The notes: generated from the sequence alone by a model not told the origin. Shown: positions 6,471 through 16,118, counted from the first letter of the stretch. The stretch is 64,000 nt of DNA from Parapedobacter deserti (GCF_042646065.1 NZ_JBHRTA010000016.1:186001-250000), one strand, 5' to 3'. A program made the numbers and translations.

Positions 6471-8135
6471 ATGACAGATTCACCGAAATCAAAAAAGCGC
6501 TCATATCGGCTAAAAAGCATCTTAAATCCAAAATGGCTTTTTCAACTCTTTTTTATTACCCTGATTTCGCTTACATGGCAATGCGCAAGCATGCAACAGC
6601 CTACAGGCGGTCCGAAAGACACCATCCCGCCGACAATCATCAGCGAGTTGCCACCGAACATGACGCGAAACTTCGATGCGGAAAAAATCATTATTGAATT
6701 TGATGAATACATTAAGCTGTCCAATCCGTTAAAAGAAATAAGCGTTTCGCCAGACATCGAACAACCGATAAATCCGAGGATCAAGCGAAAAACCATTGAA
6801 ATCGCCCTGCCGGATTCTCTTGAAGAGAATACAACCTATACTATAAACTTCGGCAAATCGATTGGGGATTTCAACGAGGGAAATCCAATTCTGAATTATA
6901 GCTACGTCTTCTCCACCGGAGATGTAATTGATTCCCTTTCCATATCAGGGCGAGTAATAAATGCACTCACCAAATTGCCAGAAAAGGAAATAACAGTAAT
7001 GCTTATACCCACACGACAGGATTCCATCTTCGGCAAACGTAAAGCAAACATATTCACACTGACGGACACCGCAGGAAATTTCAGGCTGAACTACCTTCGG
7101 GAAGACACGTACCGAATCTACGGCCTAAAAGAAGAAAACAACGACCGAATCTATAATGCTCCGGGTGAATCGATCGGCTTCCTCAATGACTCGATCGTGC
7201 TTAACCGTGACACCGCAGGAATCCTCATCGAACTGTCCCGTGGCATCCCACGGGACTTCCGACTGCTTGATCGGAAGATTGAATCCAATGGAAAGGTGCT
7301 ATTCGCCTTCAATAAACCACTGGAAAATCCTGAGATCACAATCAGCTCCCCGTCTAACCTCGATACCGATAAAATCATTGAGTATACCAGTAACAGAGAC
7401 TCAGCCACCGTTTGGTTAAGTGATCTAACATTTGATTCGTTAAAGGTAAAATTTTCGGACAATGGCGTCCTGCTCGATTCAGTGACAATGCGGCGTGGAC
7501 GCAACGACAAATATGACCGCGATTTCATCGTCACCAATAATCTCAATAGAAACCGCGTGACGCGGACAAAACACATCGAACTGACAGCGGGTTCGCCCGT
7601 ACAATCAATAGACCGAAGCAAGATCATTCTTCTGGAAGACTCCGTGGCAAGAACCAATTTCCAACTCGCAAAAGACACCACGGCCCTGCGCCGCTATATC
7701 CTCCGATATAATTGGCGTCCGAAACGGAACTATCAACTAACCTTAGAAGAGGGCGCCTTTAGGGGCTTCTTCGGCGACAAAAGCAAAAGCGTGGATAACT
7801 CGTTTACATTGGACGAAACGGATAACTTTGGCGATATCGTCCTGAAAGTTACGGTCCCGGACACGTCACACCAGTATCTCGTGCAGCTTATCAACGAAAA
7901 AATGGACGTCATCTACCGAAGTGTTCCGATCTCAGCTTCGCAAAGCATCCCATTTCGCCAGTTTCCAGGCGGAAAATACACCATACGGGTAATTTACGAC
8001 ACAAATAACAATGGAAAATGGGACACCGGAGATGTCCATCAACGGCGCCAACCCGAACGTGTATGGTATATCGGAAAGACCTTTATTATCCGAGCCAACT
8101 GGGAGCAAGAAGAGGTCTTAAACGTGCCAAACTAA
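6471..8135 (+). CDS. Ig-like domain lipoprotein (Big_5/SbsA type)
   Basis: The 554-residue protein has a basic N-terminus, one hydrophobic segment (about residues 23-37) and Cys38 in LTWQCAS, a relaxed Bacteroidota lipobox, so it is probably an outer-membrane lipoprotein. QQPTGGPKD, DTIPPTIISELPP and the fold that follows (residues 52-150) mark a bacterial Ig-like domain. The middle has a carboxypeptidase-regulatory-like segment (ISGRVINALTKLPEKEI). The end, YDTNNNGKWDTGD, looks like a Ca-binding or prealbumin-like strand. It is a common single-copy Bacteroidota protein of unknown function. Its stop is three bases from the convergent carbonic-anhydrase gene, so the two share one 3' boundary. 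Confidence 0.85.
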   Translation: MTDSPKSKKRSYRLKSILNPKWLFQLFFITLISLTWQCASMQQPTGGPKDTIPPTIISELPPNMTRNFDAEKIIIEFDEYIKLSNPLKEISVSPDIEQPINPRIKRKTIEIALPDSLEENTTYTINFGKSIGDFNEGNPILNYSYVFSTGDVIDSLSISGRVINALTKLPEKEITVMLIPTRQDSIFGKRKANIFTLTDTAGNFRLNYLREDTYRIYGLKEENNDRIYNAPGESIGFLNDSIVLNRDTAGILIELSRGIPRDFRLLDRKIESNGKVLFAFNKPLENPEITISSPSNLDTDKIIEYTSNRDSATVWLSDLTFDSLKVKFSDNGVLLDSVTMRRGRNDKYDRDFIVTNNLNRNRVTRTKHIELTAGSPVQSIDRSKIILLEDSVARTNFQLAKDTTALRRYILRYNWRPKRNYQLTLEEGAFRGFFGDKSKSVDNSFTLDETDNFGDIVLKVTVPDTSHQYLVQLINEKMDVIYRSVPISASQSIPFRQFPGGKYTIRVIYDTNNNGKWDTGDVHQRRQPERVWYIGKTFIIRANWEQEEVLNVPN

Positions 8136-8138
8136 GCC

Positions 8139-8648
8139 TCAGGAAAACCAGCCGGAGTACATAACATAACGGTTGGGCAGCTCATCAAGCAATCCGCGCT
8201 GCTCCTCCGTAATAGGTTTTATTTTCTTTGCAGGAACGCCCGCATAGAGGTAACCGCTCTCACATACGGTGCGCTCGAGCACGACGGCCCCCGCCGCTAT
8301 AATCACATATTCTTCCACCACCGCATGGTCCATTACAATAGCACCCATACCAACCAGTACCCTATCCATCACTGTACACCCATGCACTATCGCCTGATGG
8401 CCGACATTTACATGATTGCCAATTACTGTCGCTGCAGCCTGGTAAGTGCAATGAACCACGGCACCATCCTGGATGTTGGTATAACGCCCTATCCGTATAC
8501 TATTCACGTCCCCCCTTACAACAGCACTAAACCAAACCGAACAATGGTCGCCCAATTCCACATCACCCACCAACGTAGCATTGTCCGCGATAAAACATTC
8601 ATCGCCTATGGTGGGATAAATTCCGTTAACCGGAAGTATTAACGCCAT
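8139..8648 (-). CDS. Gamma-carbonic-anhydrase-family protein
   Basis: The 169-residue protein is built from hexapeptide repeats forming a left-handed beta-helix trimer (for example IGDECFIADNATLVGDVEL, VWFSAVVRGD, IGRYTNIQDGAVVH). Metal ligands of the gamma class are visible: the His in GAVVH, then HVNVGHQAIVHG with two more His. Relatives include YrdA and PaaY, some with carbonic anhydrase activity and many of unknown function. It is transcribed away from nadB; the 62-bp gap before it leaves room for cotranscription after nadB. Confidence 0.9.
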   Translation of the reverse strand: MALILPVNGIYPTIGDECFIADNATLVGDVELGDHCSVWFSAVVRGDVNSIRIGRYTNIQDGAVVHCTYQAAATVIGNHVNVGHQAIVHGCTVMDRVLVGMGAIVMDHAVVEEYVIIAAGAVVLERTVCESGYLYAGVPAKKIKPITEEQRGLLDELPNRYVMYSGWFS

Positions 8649-8710
8649 GATCCTTGTCCTTTATCAGTGGTTAATGCCACAATTTCCAATCACCAGCATG
8701 ACCTTAGTCA

Positions 8711-10297
8711 TCAAAATATAGTGTCCGTGCGCAACTCAGACCGTTGCGGATAATCCGTCGTGTAATGCAATCCCCGGCTTTCCTTTCTTGCCATCGCAGC
8801 CTTAATCACTAAATAAGACACCTGAATCACATTGCGCAATTCACACAACTTCACAGAAAGTTTGGTATTCTTATAAAAGCTTTCCGTTTCATCATATAAC
8901 AGCCCGAGCCGCCGCATCGCCCGTTCCAGACGGAAATCGGAGCGTACAATACCTACGTAATCGCTCATAACCTTCTGTGTTTCCCGAAGGTTGTGTGTGA
9001 CCAAAATGTCTTCGTTTGATAATACTGTGTCCGAATCATCCCAATCAGGAATATCTGGAGGCAACGCCATCTGTCCAATCCGTTCAACCGCATCGGTATA
9101 TATACGATGTGCAAACACAGTTGCCTCCAATAATGAGTTGGACGCCAATCGGTTAGCACCATGAAGACCTGTCGAAGCACATTCACCGCAGGCATAAAGA
9201 TGCTGGATCGTAGACCGGCCGCACTCATCTACCATAATCCCGCCGCAAAGGTAGTGCGCGGCCGGAGTAACAGGAATATAATCCCTTGACATGTCAATGC
9301 CTATCGAAAGGCATTTCGCATATATGTTTGGGAAATGCTTCAAAATCTCTTCCTTGCTCCGGTGAGTGATATCTAGAAATACAAAATCATCCCCCGACTT
9401 CTTCATCTCCGAATCGATTGCCCTTGCCACTATATCCCGTGGTGCTAAGGATGCCCTGGCGTCATACCCCTCCATGAATGGCGTCCCATCCCTTCTCTTT
9501 AACACCCCACCAAAGCCCCTGACCGCCTCCGAAATCAAGAAAGCAGGATATTCGCCGGGATTATAAAGGGCTGTTGGGTGAAACTGAATAAACTCCATGT
9601 TACGAACCTTCCCCTTAGCGCGGTAAACCATCGCTATCCCGTCTCCCGTAGCGATGACAGGATTCGTAGTGCTCGAATAAATGTGACCCGCCCCTCCGGA
9701 TGCCATCACCGTCATCTTACTAAGCACCTTTTCCACACGATTATCCACTGTATTGAGCGCATATACGCCGTAACAGGTGATATCCGGTGTACTCTTGTCC
9801 ACAAACGCGCCTAAGTGATGCTGTGTAATCAGGTCGATGGCGAAATAATGGGTCAGTATTTCTATATTGGGATTTCCGTGCACATTACTAAGCAAAGCCC
9901 GCTCAATCTCAAATCCGGTAATGTCCTTATGATGCAACACCCGATGTTCGGAATGCCCCCCTTCCTTTGCCAAATCATACATGCCGCTCGTCGTTTTGTC
10001 GAAATGTGTACCGTAGTCGATGATCTCCTGTATACGCAACGGACCTTCGCGGACAACGTTTTCCACAACAAGCTCATCACAAAGTCCATCGCCAGCCAAC
10101 AGTGTATCAGCAATATGCTTCTCAAAAGAGTCAGACTTATCCACAACAACCGCTACGCCGCCTTGTGCATACTTGGTGTTTGATTCGTCTTCGTTAGCTT
10201 TGGTAATAATCATCACCTTCCCGTGTTTCGCGGCCTTCAACGCAAAACTTAAACCGGCTATTCCCGAACCAATAACTAAAAAATCAACGTGATGCAT
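8711..10297 (-). CDS. nadB: L-aspartate oxidase
   Basis: NadB oxidises L-aspartate to iminoaspartate, the first step of de novo NAD synthesis. The 528 residues match the family. The N-terminal FAD motif GSGIAG (9-14) is followed by KYAQGGVA, EGGHSEHRVLHHKD, the active-site RxxxR-type region EYPAFLISEAVRGFGG, and the C-terminal helical domain. It is divergent from nadA across 492 bp, so the two genes for quinolinate synthesis probably share a control region. Confidence 0.97.
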   Translation of the reverse strand: MHHVDFLVIGSGIAGLSFALKAAKHGKVMIITKANEDESNTKYAQGGVAVVVDKSDSFEKHIADTLLAGDGLCDELVVENVVREGPLRIQEIIDYGTHFDKTTSGMYDLAKEGGHSEHRVLHHKDITGFEIERALLSNVHGNPNIEILTHYFAIDLITQHHLGAFVDKSTPDITCYGVYALNTVDNRVEKVLSKMTVMASGGAGHIYSSTTNPVIATGDGIAMVYRAKGKVRNMEFIQFHPTALYNPGEYPAFLISEAVRGFGGVLKRRDGTPFMEGYDARASLAPRDIVARAIDSEMKKSGDDFVFLDITHRSKEEILKHFPNIYAKCLSIGIDMSRDYIPVTPAAHYLCGGIMVDECGRSTIQHLYACGECASTGLHGANRLASNSLLEATVFAHRIYTDAVERIGQMALPPDIPDWDDSDTVLSNEDILVTHNLRETQKVMSDYVGIVRSDFRLERAMRRLGLLYDETESFYKNTKLSVKLCELRNVIQVSYLVIKAAMARKESRGLHYTTDYPQRSELRTDTIF

Positions 10298-10789
10298 AGC
10301 AAAAAATAAACCGGTAAAAAGAACAGCTTAACACGTGTGCATTGTTGTGAATAACGTGTAAACTAACCGTTGAATAAAAATGAAAAGTTCCTCAATAAGT
10401 ACTCTTTCACAACTTCTAAACAACGCGCATCAAAAAATCCCCACTTATCCGCCGCAATATTAACAAATAACCGACAATAAACAGTGAACATGCTACTGGT
10501 GAAAAACAAAAAATGAAAAATAAAATCCCTTGAAAATCAGCCTTCATTAGTTAATTTCATGTTAAAAAGTTGTTAAGAAAAAGTCAGAAATAACAAATCA
10601 AATAATTTCCGGCATCATTTTCTCACAAAACCAACACCCTAATAAACAATAAAACAAGTTATTTAAAAAAGTATTATTACTTATTGAGCACCTTCGAATC
10701 GTGGAAACAAGTCAATTTGTTTAGTTATCTTTGCATATGGTGAAGCGAACAATGAATGTGCGCGGCCTACCGAAGGAGATCACTCACAA
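10298..10789. other. AT-rich 492-bp divergent intergenic region between nadB and nadA
   Basis: No gene is visible. The stretch is far more AT-rich than its surroundings. It holds the nadA -7 box, one perfect DnaA-box sequence (TTATTCACA on the minus strand, 10346-10354) and two one-mismatch boxes (TCTTTCACA at 10403-10411, TTTCTCACA at 10619-10627). It may simply be a large divergent promoter region. It is also the best candidate in the window for an origin-like sequence, given parS sites 6 kb away, but this is speculative. Confidence 0.5.
10726..10733 (+). promoter_or_regulatory. nadA promoter -7 box
   Basis: TATCTTTG is a full match to TAnnTTTG. The leader to the ATG at 10790 is about 50 bases and ends with AAGGAG at 10773-10778, a strong Shine-Dalgarno sequence unusual for this phylum. 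Confidence 0.6.
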
Positions 10790-11785
10790 ATGAATGCTTA
10801 TCTTACCGAATTAGACACGAAAGGTTATATCGACGAACCAATCGATCCGACACTTGATCTGGTAGAGGAAATAAACAAGCTAAAAAAGGAGAAAAATGCG
10901 GTTCTTTTAGCCCACTATTATCAAGACTCCGAAATTCAGGATATTGCCGATTACATCGGCGACAGCTTAGGTCTATCTCAGGAGGCCGCAAAGACGGATG
11001 CGGATGTCATAGTTTTTGCTGGTGTTCACTTCATGGCCGAGACGGCCAAGATCTTGTCACCGGAGAAGAAGGTGCTGCTTCCGGATCTTAAGGCCGGATG
11101 TTCGTTGTCGGATAGTTGTCCACCGCATCTATTTGCAAAATTCAAAGACCGGTATCCCGATCACATTGTCATTACTTATGTCAACTGTACGGCCGAGCTA
11201 AAAGCGCTAAGTGATATTGTCTGCACCTCCAGTAATGCGGTGCAAATCGTGGAAAGCCTGCCGCCCGACCAACAAATCATTTTCGGACCTGACAAAAATC
11301 TAGGTGATTATGTAAAACGGAAGACAGGACGTGACCTTGTGCTCTGGAACGGCGCATGCATGGTACATGAGCTGTTTTCACAGGAACGCATACAGCAACT
11401 TCGGGAACGTTATCCACAAGCCAAATTCATTGCACATCCGGAATGTGAGAAAGAACTGCTGGATGGTGCAGACTACATCGGTTCGACATCCGGCTTGTTG
11501 AAATATACTAAAGAAAATACTGCGGATACCTTCATTGTTGCAACTGAAAGCGGGATTATTCATCAAATGCAGAAAGCCAGTCCGGGGAAAACGTTCATAC
11601 CGGCGCCACCGAACAATGCGTGCGCTTGCAACGACTGCCCGTATATGAAACTGAATACGTTGGAAAAGCTGTATAACTGCATGAAATTCGAGCTTCCTGA
11701 AGTCGATTTGCCGGCGGACGTGATAGCGCGCGCGAAGCGCCCGATCGAGCGGATGCTGGAAATATCAGAACGGTTGGGGCTTTAG
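10790..11785 (+). CDS. nadA: Quinolinate synthase
   Basis: NadA condenses iminoaspartate with dihydroxyacetone phosphate to quinolinate using a [4Fe-4S] cluster. The 331-residue product carries cluster cysteines at Cys104 (KAGCSLSDSC), Cys190 (NGACMVHE) and in the ACACNDCPYMK segment at 278-283. The triad of repeats is complete, with AHYYQDSEIQD near the N-terminus and GSTSGLLKY near residue 231. The start follows a clear AAGGAG site. It is adjacent and divergent to nadB; nadC is not in the window. Confidence 0.97.
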   Translation: MNAYLTELDTKGYIDEPIDPTLDLVEEINKLKKEKNAVLLAHYYQDSEIQDIADYIGDSLGLSQEAAKTDADVIVFAGVHFMAETAKILSPEKKVLLPDLKAGCSLSDSCPPHLFAKFKDRYPDHIVITYVNCTAELKALSDIVCTSSNAVQIVESLPPDQQIIFGPDKNLGDYVKRKTGRDLVLWNGACMVHELFSQERIQQLRERYPQAKFIAHPECEKELLDGADYIGSTSGLLKYTKENTADTFIVATESGIIHQMQKASPGKTFIPAPPNNACACNDCPYMKLNTLEKLYNCMKFELPEVDLPADVIARAKRPIERMLEISERLGL

Positions 11786-11838
11786 TAGCGACCAAGTGGA
11801 TTATTGATAAGTTGAATGAAAAGCTTGCAAGAAAGAAT

Positions 11839-12885
11839 ATGTTTGACAATATAGCGAAAACAAACCTGGAAAGCTTAGGTGAATTCGGGCTGATAGCGCA
11901 CATTACCAGCGCTGTAAAATTCAAACAGCCTACTACCGTGAAGGGGATCGGAGACGATGCTGCTGTGCTGGATTTTTCCGGTAAAAAGACCTTGGTTTCC
12001 ACTGACCTGCTATTAGAGGGGATTCATTTTGACTTAAGGTATGTACCGCTCAAACATCTAGGTTATAAGGCGGTACAGGTTAACCTTAGCGATATCTATG
12101 CCATGAACGGGGTGGCTTCACAAATTACGTTTTCTTTAGGCTTGTCAAGCAAATTTCCGCTTGAAGCCGTCGAAGAGCTCTATTCGGGGGCATTGCTCGC
12201 ATGTGAAAAGTACCATGTCGACTTGGTTGGTGGGGACACATCGGCTTCCGCACAGGGCTTGGTAATCAGTGTGACCAGTATTGGGCATGCGGCGGCGGAG
12301 GATATCGTTTATCGAAGCGGCGCGCAGGAGGGAGATCTGCTTTGTGTATCCGGTGATTTAGGTGGAGCGTATGTCGGCTTGCAGTTGTTGGAGCGTGAAA
12401 AGCGCATATTTTTGGAAAACCCGAACATACAGCCGGATCTGGAAGGAAAAGATTATGTCGTAGAGCGCCAACTGAAGCCCGAATCGCGTAAGGACATCGT
12501 CCAATTGCTGGCCGATTTAAGTGTCAAGCCGACGGCGATGATCGACGTGTCGGATGGTTTGGCTTCTGAAATTTTGCATATCTGCCATGCCTCAGATAAA
12601 GGCTGTAAACTGCATGAAGATAAGATACCGATAGATCCAATGACGTATGATACGTCGCGGGAATTCGGGTTAGATCCGACCGTATGCGCTTTGAATGGTG
12701 GAGAGGATTATGAATTGCTCTTTACGATCCAGCAAGCCGATTATGATCGCATAAAAAATCAACCGGATATCAGCGTAATCGGATACATCACCGAAAAGTC
12801 TGCCGGTTGTGAATTAATATCGAAGTCGGGAAAGGTACATCCCATCAAAGCACAGGGCTGGAATGCATTCAGGGATAATTCCTGA
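11839..12885 (+). CDS. thiL: Thiamine-monophosphate kinase
   Basis: ThiL phosphorylates thiamine monophosphate to the cofactor thiamine diphosphate. The 348-residue protein has the AIRS-type fold, with the N-terminal motif GIGDDAAVL, then STDLLLEGIHF, LVGGDTS, MIDVSDGLASE and NGGEDYELLF, all expected for ThiL. An in-frame ATG at 11812 would add nine residues; MFDNIAKTNLESLGEFGLI fits the family better, so I chose 11839. It lies 53 bp after nadA on the same strand. Its last codons form half of a 13-bp hairpin shared with the end of acnA. Confidence 0.95.
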   Translation: MFDNIAKTNLESLGEFGLIAHITSAVKFKQPTTVKGIGDDAAVLDFSGKKTLVSTDLLLEGIHFDLRYVPLKHLGYKAVQVNLSDIYAMNGVASQITFSLGLSSKFPLEAVEELYSGALLACEKYHVDLVGGDTSASAQGLVISVTSIGHAAAEDIVYRSGAQEGDLLCVSGDLGGAYVGLQLLEREKRIFLENPNIQPDLEGKDYVVERQLKPESRKDIVQLLADLSVKPTAMIDVSDGLASEILHICHASDKGCKLHEDKIPIDPMTYDTSREFGLDPTVCALNGGEDYELLFTIQQADYDRIKNQPDISVIGYITEKSAGCELISKSGKVHPIKAQGWNAFRDNS

Positions 12886-12912
12886 AGACCTTGACATCAG
12901 GTCTTCAGGAAT
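12878..12912. terminator. Bidirectional hairpin formed by the ends of thiL and acnA
   Basis: ATTCCTGAAGACC (12878-12890) and GGTCTTCAGGAAT (12900-12912) are perfectly complementary around a 9-base loop. The stem includes the stop codon of thiL and the last codons of acnA, and the acnA stop lies in the loop. There is no T-run on either side, so it may stop transcription poorly but protect both 3' ends. Confidence 0.55.
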
Positions 12913-15620
12913 CCCCGTAGTACATAGTGAAGTATCCCGCCGTGGCGGTAATACTCGATTTCGATGGCCGAATCGAACCGTGCCCTTGCCTGGAATTCAA
13001 TAATTTTACCAGTTGCTTTGGTAGCCTTCACGTTCAAGAATTTGAAGGGGTGCAAGCCTTCCGACACGCCGGAAATGTCGAAAGATTCTGTCCCATCCAA
13101 TCCCAAGGATGCTGCGTTTTCTCCTTGTGGAAACTCCAGCGGGATTACCCCCATTCCAACGAGGTTGCTGCGGTGTATGCGCTCAAAACTCTCGGCAATG
13201 ACTGCTTTTATTCCGAGCAGGTTGGCACCTTTCGCCGCCCAGTCCCGTGAGGAACCACTGCCATATTCTTTACCCGCCAATACGATGAGCGGTGTCCTGT
13301 CGTCGGCATACCGCATGGCTGCATCATATACCGCTAACGTGTCACCAGTGGGAAAATAAGTTGTGTATCCACCTTCTCTATCGGTAATTCGGTTGCGGAT
13401 GCGTACGTTGGCAAACGTGCCACGCATCATTACTTCATGATTGCCCCGGCGGGAGCCATAAGAGTTAAAGTCTTTAAATTCCACGCCTTTCGAGATAAGG
13501 TATTGACCGGCGGCCGAATCGGATTTGAATGAACCGGCAGGCGAGATATGGTCTGTGGTGACAGAATCTCCAAGGTAAAGCAATACACGGGCGCCGGTGA
13601 TATCCTGTGTGGGCTGAGGCGCTGTAGAGATGTTTTTGAAGAAAGGTGCTTCCTGGACATAAGTTGATTGTTCGTTCCACACAAAGTTTTTTCCCTCCGG
13701 CGCTGTAAGCTGTTTCCAGTCATCGCCCCCGTCGAAGATGACATCGTAGACTTTCTTGAAATCTTCCTGTCGCATGCATCGGTTGATCGTATCTGTAATT
13801 TCATCTTGGCTTGGCCATATATCGCTGAGGTAAACGGCATTGCCATTCGGATCGTAACCTACAGGGTCACTGAGCAGGTTTATGTCTACCCGGCCTACGA
13901 GCGCGTAAGCGACTACGAGCATAGGTGACATCAAAAAATTCATGCGGACCTGCGGATGCACCCGAGCTTCAAAATTACGGTTGCCGGAAAGTACAGATGC
14001 CACGACCAGGTCGCCCTTGTCCACCGCTTCGGCGATGTGCGGCGGCAGTGGTCCGCTGTTTCCGATGCAGGAGGTACAGCCATATCCCACCGTATGGAAG
14101 CGAAGCGCTTCCAAATCTTCCAACAGGTTGGCCCGTTGCAGGTACTCGGTTACCACTTTGGAGCCGGGGGCAAGGCTGGTCTTCACCCACGATTTGGTAC
14201 GGAGTCCCTTGGCCACCGCTTTGCGGGCAACCAATCCGGCTCCCACCATCACCGTCGGGTTTGAGGTATTGGTGCAACTGGTAATGGCTGCTATTACGAT
14301 GCTGCCATCACTGAGGATGTATTCCTGATTTTTTATTTTTACGCGTACAGAGCGTATTTCATCCGTTTCAACAGCGACGTCGTCTGAAACCGGTCGTTCC
14401 TCAAAAGTGAAGGCACTACCTGAGCCACCTTCCGAGAGCCATGCCTGTTCCTGACGGCCTTTTATTGGGGCATACCTGCGTTGGTAGTCTTTTTCCATCA
14501 GGTTACTGAATTGCACGGGTAGATCTTTTGCCAATATCTTATCCTGCGGCCGTTTCGGACCTGAAACGGTAGGTTGTAACGTATCCAGATCTAATTCAAG
14601 TACATGCGTATACGTAATATCTTCCTTGCCTGTTCGCCACAGAAGGTTGTCTTTGCAATAGTTTTCTACCAACGAGATGTGTTCGTCCGACCGGTTGGTA
14701 CGCCGCATATAATCTAGCGTCTGGTCGTCAATAGGGAAATACGTAATGGTACACCCGAATTCGGGCGACATATTGGAAATAGTAGCCCGGTCGGTAACAC
14801 TCAGGTAATCCAACCCATCTCCGAAAACTTCAACGAATTTGCCCACCACACCATAGTCACGCAACAGTTTGGTAATGGTTAACACCATATCCGTAGCGGT
14901 ACATCCAGCCGGGATCCTTCCGTTCAACTTCAGTCCGATGACCTGTGGGCAAGTAAAATAAATGGGTTGTCCGAGCATGGCAGCTTCTGCTTCGATGCCG
15001 CCCACACCCCAACCTACCACGCCAATGCCGTTTACCATAGGGGTGTGCGAATCCGTTCCAACCAGTGTGTCCGGAAACGCCCAGCCGTCGCGGACAATCA
15101 CTCCTTTCGCCAGGTATTCAAGGTTTACCTGATGACAGATGCCCATACCCGGCGGCACGACAGTAAAATTGTCAAGGGCCTGTTGCCCCCATTTTAGCAG
15201 CTGGTAACGTTCGGCATTGCGTTCGTATTCCAGCGCTACGTTCCTTTGATACGAATAGTCGGTTCCGAAGTAGTCCACCTGCACGGAGTGATCAATAACA
15301 AGGTCAACAGGTATAGCCGGATTTATCTTACTGCCGTCGCCGCCTTTGCGGATTACCTCTGCACGTATGGAGGCCATGTCGACGACGGCCGGCACACCGG
15401 TGAAATCTTGCATAAGCACACGGGCCGGCTTAAACGGAATCTCTTTGTCAGTTCCGGTGGGGCTCCAGTTGACCAGCGTGTCTATGTGTTCATCGGTTAC
15501 GGCAAACCCATCATGGTTGCGCAGTGCATTTTCGAGCAGTATGCGGATGGAGAAGGGAAGCTTACCTACTTTTTTTCCACCATCGGCTATTTCTTTCAGT
15601 GATGCAATCTGATAGTTCAT
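12897..15620 (-). CDS. acnA: Aconitate hydratase, AcnA/IRP type
   Basis: Aconitase isomerises citrate to isocitrate in the TCA cycle. The 907 residues match the AcnA/IRP1 class, not AcnB. The [4Fe-4S] cluster cysteines appear in AAITSCTNTSNP (near residue 440) and GYGCTSCIGNSGPL (near residue 508). PLVGTDSHTPMVNG-like and GKEYGSGSSRDWAAKG segments bind substrate. The start MNYQIASLKEIADGGKKVGKLPFS is standard. It is convergent with thiL, 11 bp away, and appears monocistronic. Confidence 0.97.
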   Translation of the reverse strand: MNYQIASLKEIADGGKKVGKLPFSIRILLENALRNHDGFAVTDEHIDTLVNWSPTGTDKEIPFKPARVLMQDFTGVPAVVDMASIRAEVIRKGGDGSKINPAIPVDLVIDHSVQVDYFGTDYSYQRNVALEYERNAERYQLLKWGQQALDNFTVVPPGMGICHQVNLEYLAKGVIVRDGWAFPDTLVGTDSHTPMVNGIGVVGWGVGGIEAEAAMLGQPIYFTCPQVIGLKLNGRIPAGCTATDMVLTITKLLRDYGVVGKFVEVFGDGLDYLSVTDRATISNMSPEFGCTITYFPIDDQTLDYMRRTNRSDEHISLVENYCKDNLLWRTGKEDITYTHVLELDLDTLQPTVSGPKRPQDKILAKDLPVQFSNLMEKDYQRRYAPIKGRQEQAWLSEGGSGSAFTFEERPVSDDVAVETDEIRSVRVKIKNQEYILSDGSIVIAAITSCTNTSNPTVMVGAGLVARKAVAKGLRTKSWVKTSLAPGSKVVTEYLQRANLLEDLEALRFHTVGYGCTSCIGNSGPLPPHIAEAVDKGDLVVASVLSGNRNFEARVHPQVRMNFLMSPMLVVAYALVGRVDINLLSDPVGYDPNGNAVYLSDIWPSQDEITDTINRCMRQEDFKKVYDVIFDGGDDWKQLTAPEGKNFVWNEQSTYVQEAPFFKNISTAPQPTQDITGARVLLYLGDSVTTDHISPAGSFKSDSAAGQYLISKGVEFKDFNSYGSRRGNHEVMMRGTFANVRIRNRITDREGGYTTYFPTGDTLAVYDAAMRYADDRTPLIVLAGKEYGSGSSRDWAAKGANLLGIKAVIAESFERIHRSNLVGMGVIPLEFPQGENAASLGLDGTESFDISGVSEGLHPFKFLNVKATKATGKIIEFQARARFDSAIEIEYYRHGGILHYVLRGFLKT

Positions 15621-15867
15621 GGTATTTTGTTAGCATTTACCTATTATCATATTAATACTTTTTCCCTACTGATTGTTTACGTAGTTGCTAATAATTTCAA
15701 AATAGTTTGTCATATACATACGAATCTGCTTGAAACAAAAAGCAAAACGGCTGCAGTGTATACAGCACAGGGTATTAGCCACTTGCTAAGGTATAAAAAA
15801 ACCGAGAGAAAACGATATGGTGTTTACGCCTTGGCATAGATTAATAACTAGTCTGCGTTTTTTTGAT
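15621..15867. other. AT-rich gap between divergent acnA and the cold-shock gene
   Basis: No gene or known RNA is recognisable. Short frames here lack any family signature. The whole divergent gap, 306 bp to the cold-shock start at 15927, also contains the cold-shock promoter listed separately. Confidence 0.5.
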
Positions 15868-15897
15868 TTGTTTACAAAATAAATATACATACCTTTG
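15868..15897 (+). promoter_or_regulatory. Cold-shock gene promoter, TTG-N19-TACCTTTG
   Basis: TTG at 15868-15870 and TACCTTTG at 15890-15897 are separated by exactly 19 bases, the canonical Bacteroidota primary-sigma spacing. The expected start site leaves a 20-25 base AT-rich leader with no Shine-Dalgarno site. This is the clearest promoter in the window. Confidence 0.8.
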
Positions 15898-15926
15898 GTT
15901 TTTATTATTTTATAATTTTTATTACA

Positions 15927-16118
15927 ATGGCAGAAGGAGTAGTTAAATTCTTCAATGAAACCAAAGGTTTTGGTTTCATCGTTCCCAATTCTGGTGAAAG
16001 CGAAATTTTCGTGCATTCATCAGGCCTTATTGACAAAATTCGGGAGAACGACAATGTTTCTTACGATGTCGAACAAGGCAGAAAAGGTTTAAATGCGGTA
16101 AATGTTAAGGTAATCTAA
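15927..16118 (+). CDS. cspA: Cold-shock domain protein
   Basis: The 63-residue OB-fold RNA chaperone has RNP1 KGFGFI at residues 13-18 and RNP2 IFVHSS at 27-32, the single-stranded nucleic acid binding motifs. GVVKFFNETKGFGFI is near-consensus for the family. It is monocistronic, with a canonical promoter upstream and a strong intrinsic terminator downstream. The symbol is a family name; which paralogue this is, and whether it is cold-induced, cannot be judged from one copy. Confidence 0.95.
   Translation: MAEGVVKFFNETKGFGFIVPNSGESEIFVHSSGLIDKIRENDNVSYDVEQGRKGLNAVNVKVI

Noticed and set aside
7151..7681. 176-codon antisense frame inside the Ig-like lipoprotein gene
   Set aside because: Ser/Arg-rich shadow frame of a gene with a clear signal peptide and domain.
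13925..14328. Several 100-130-codon plus-strand frames inside acnA
   Set aside because: They overlap one another and the well-supported aconitase; compositionally biased shadows.
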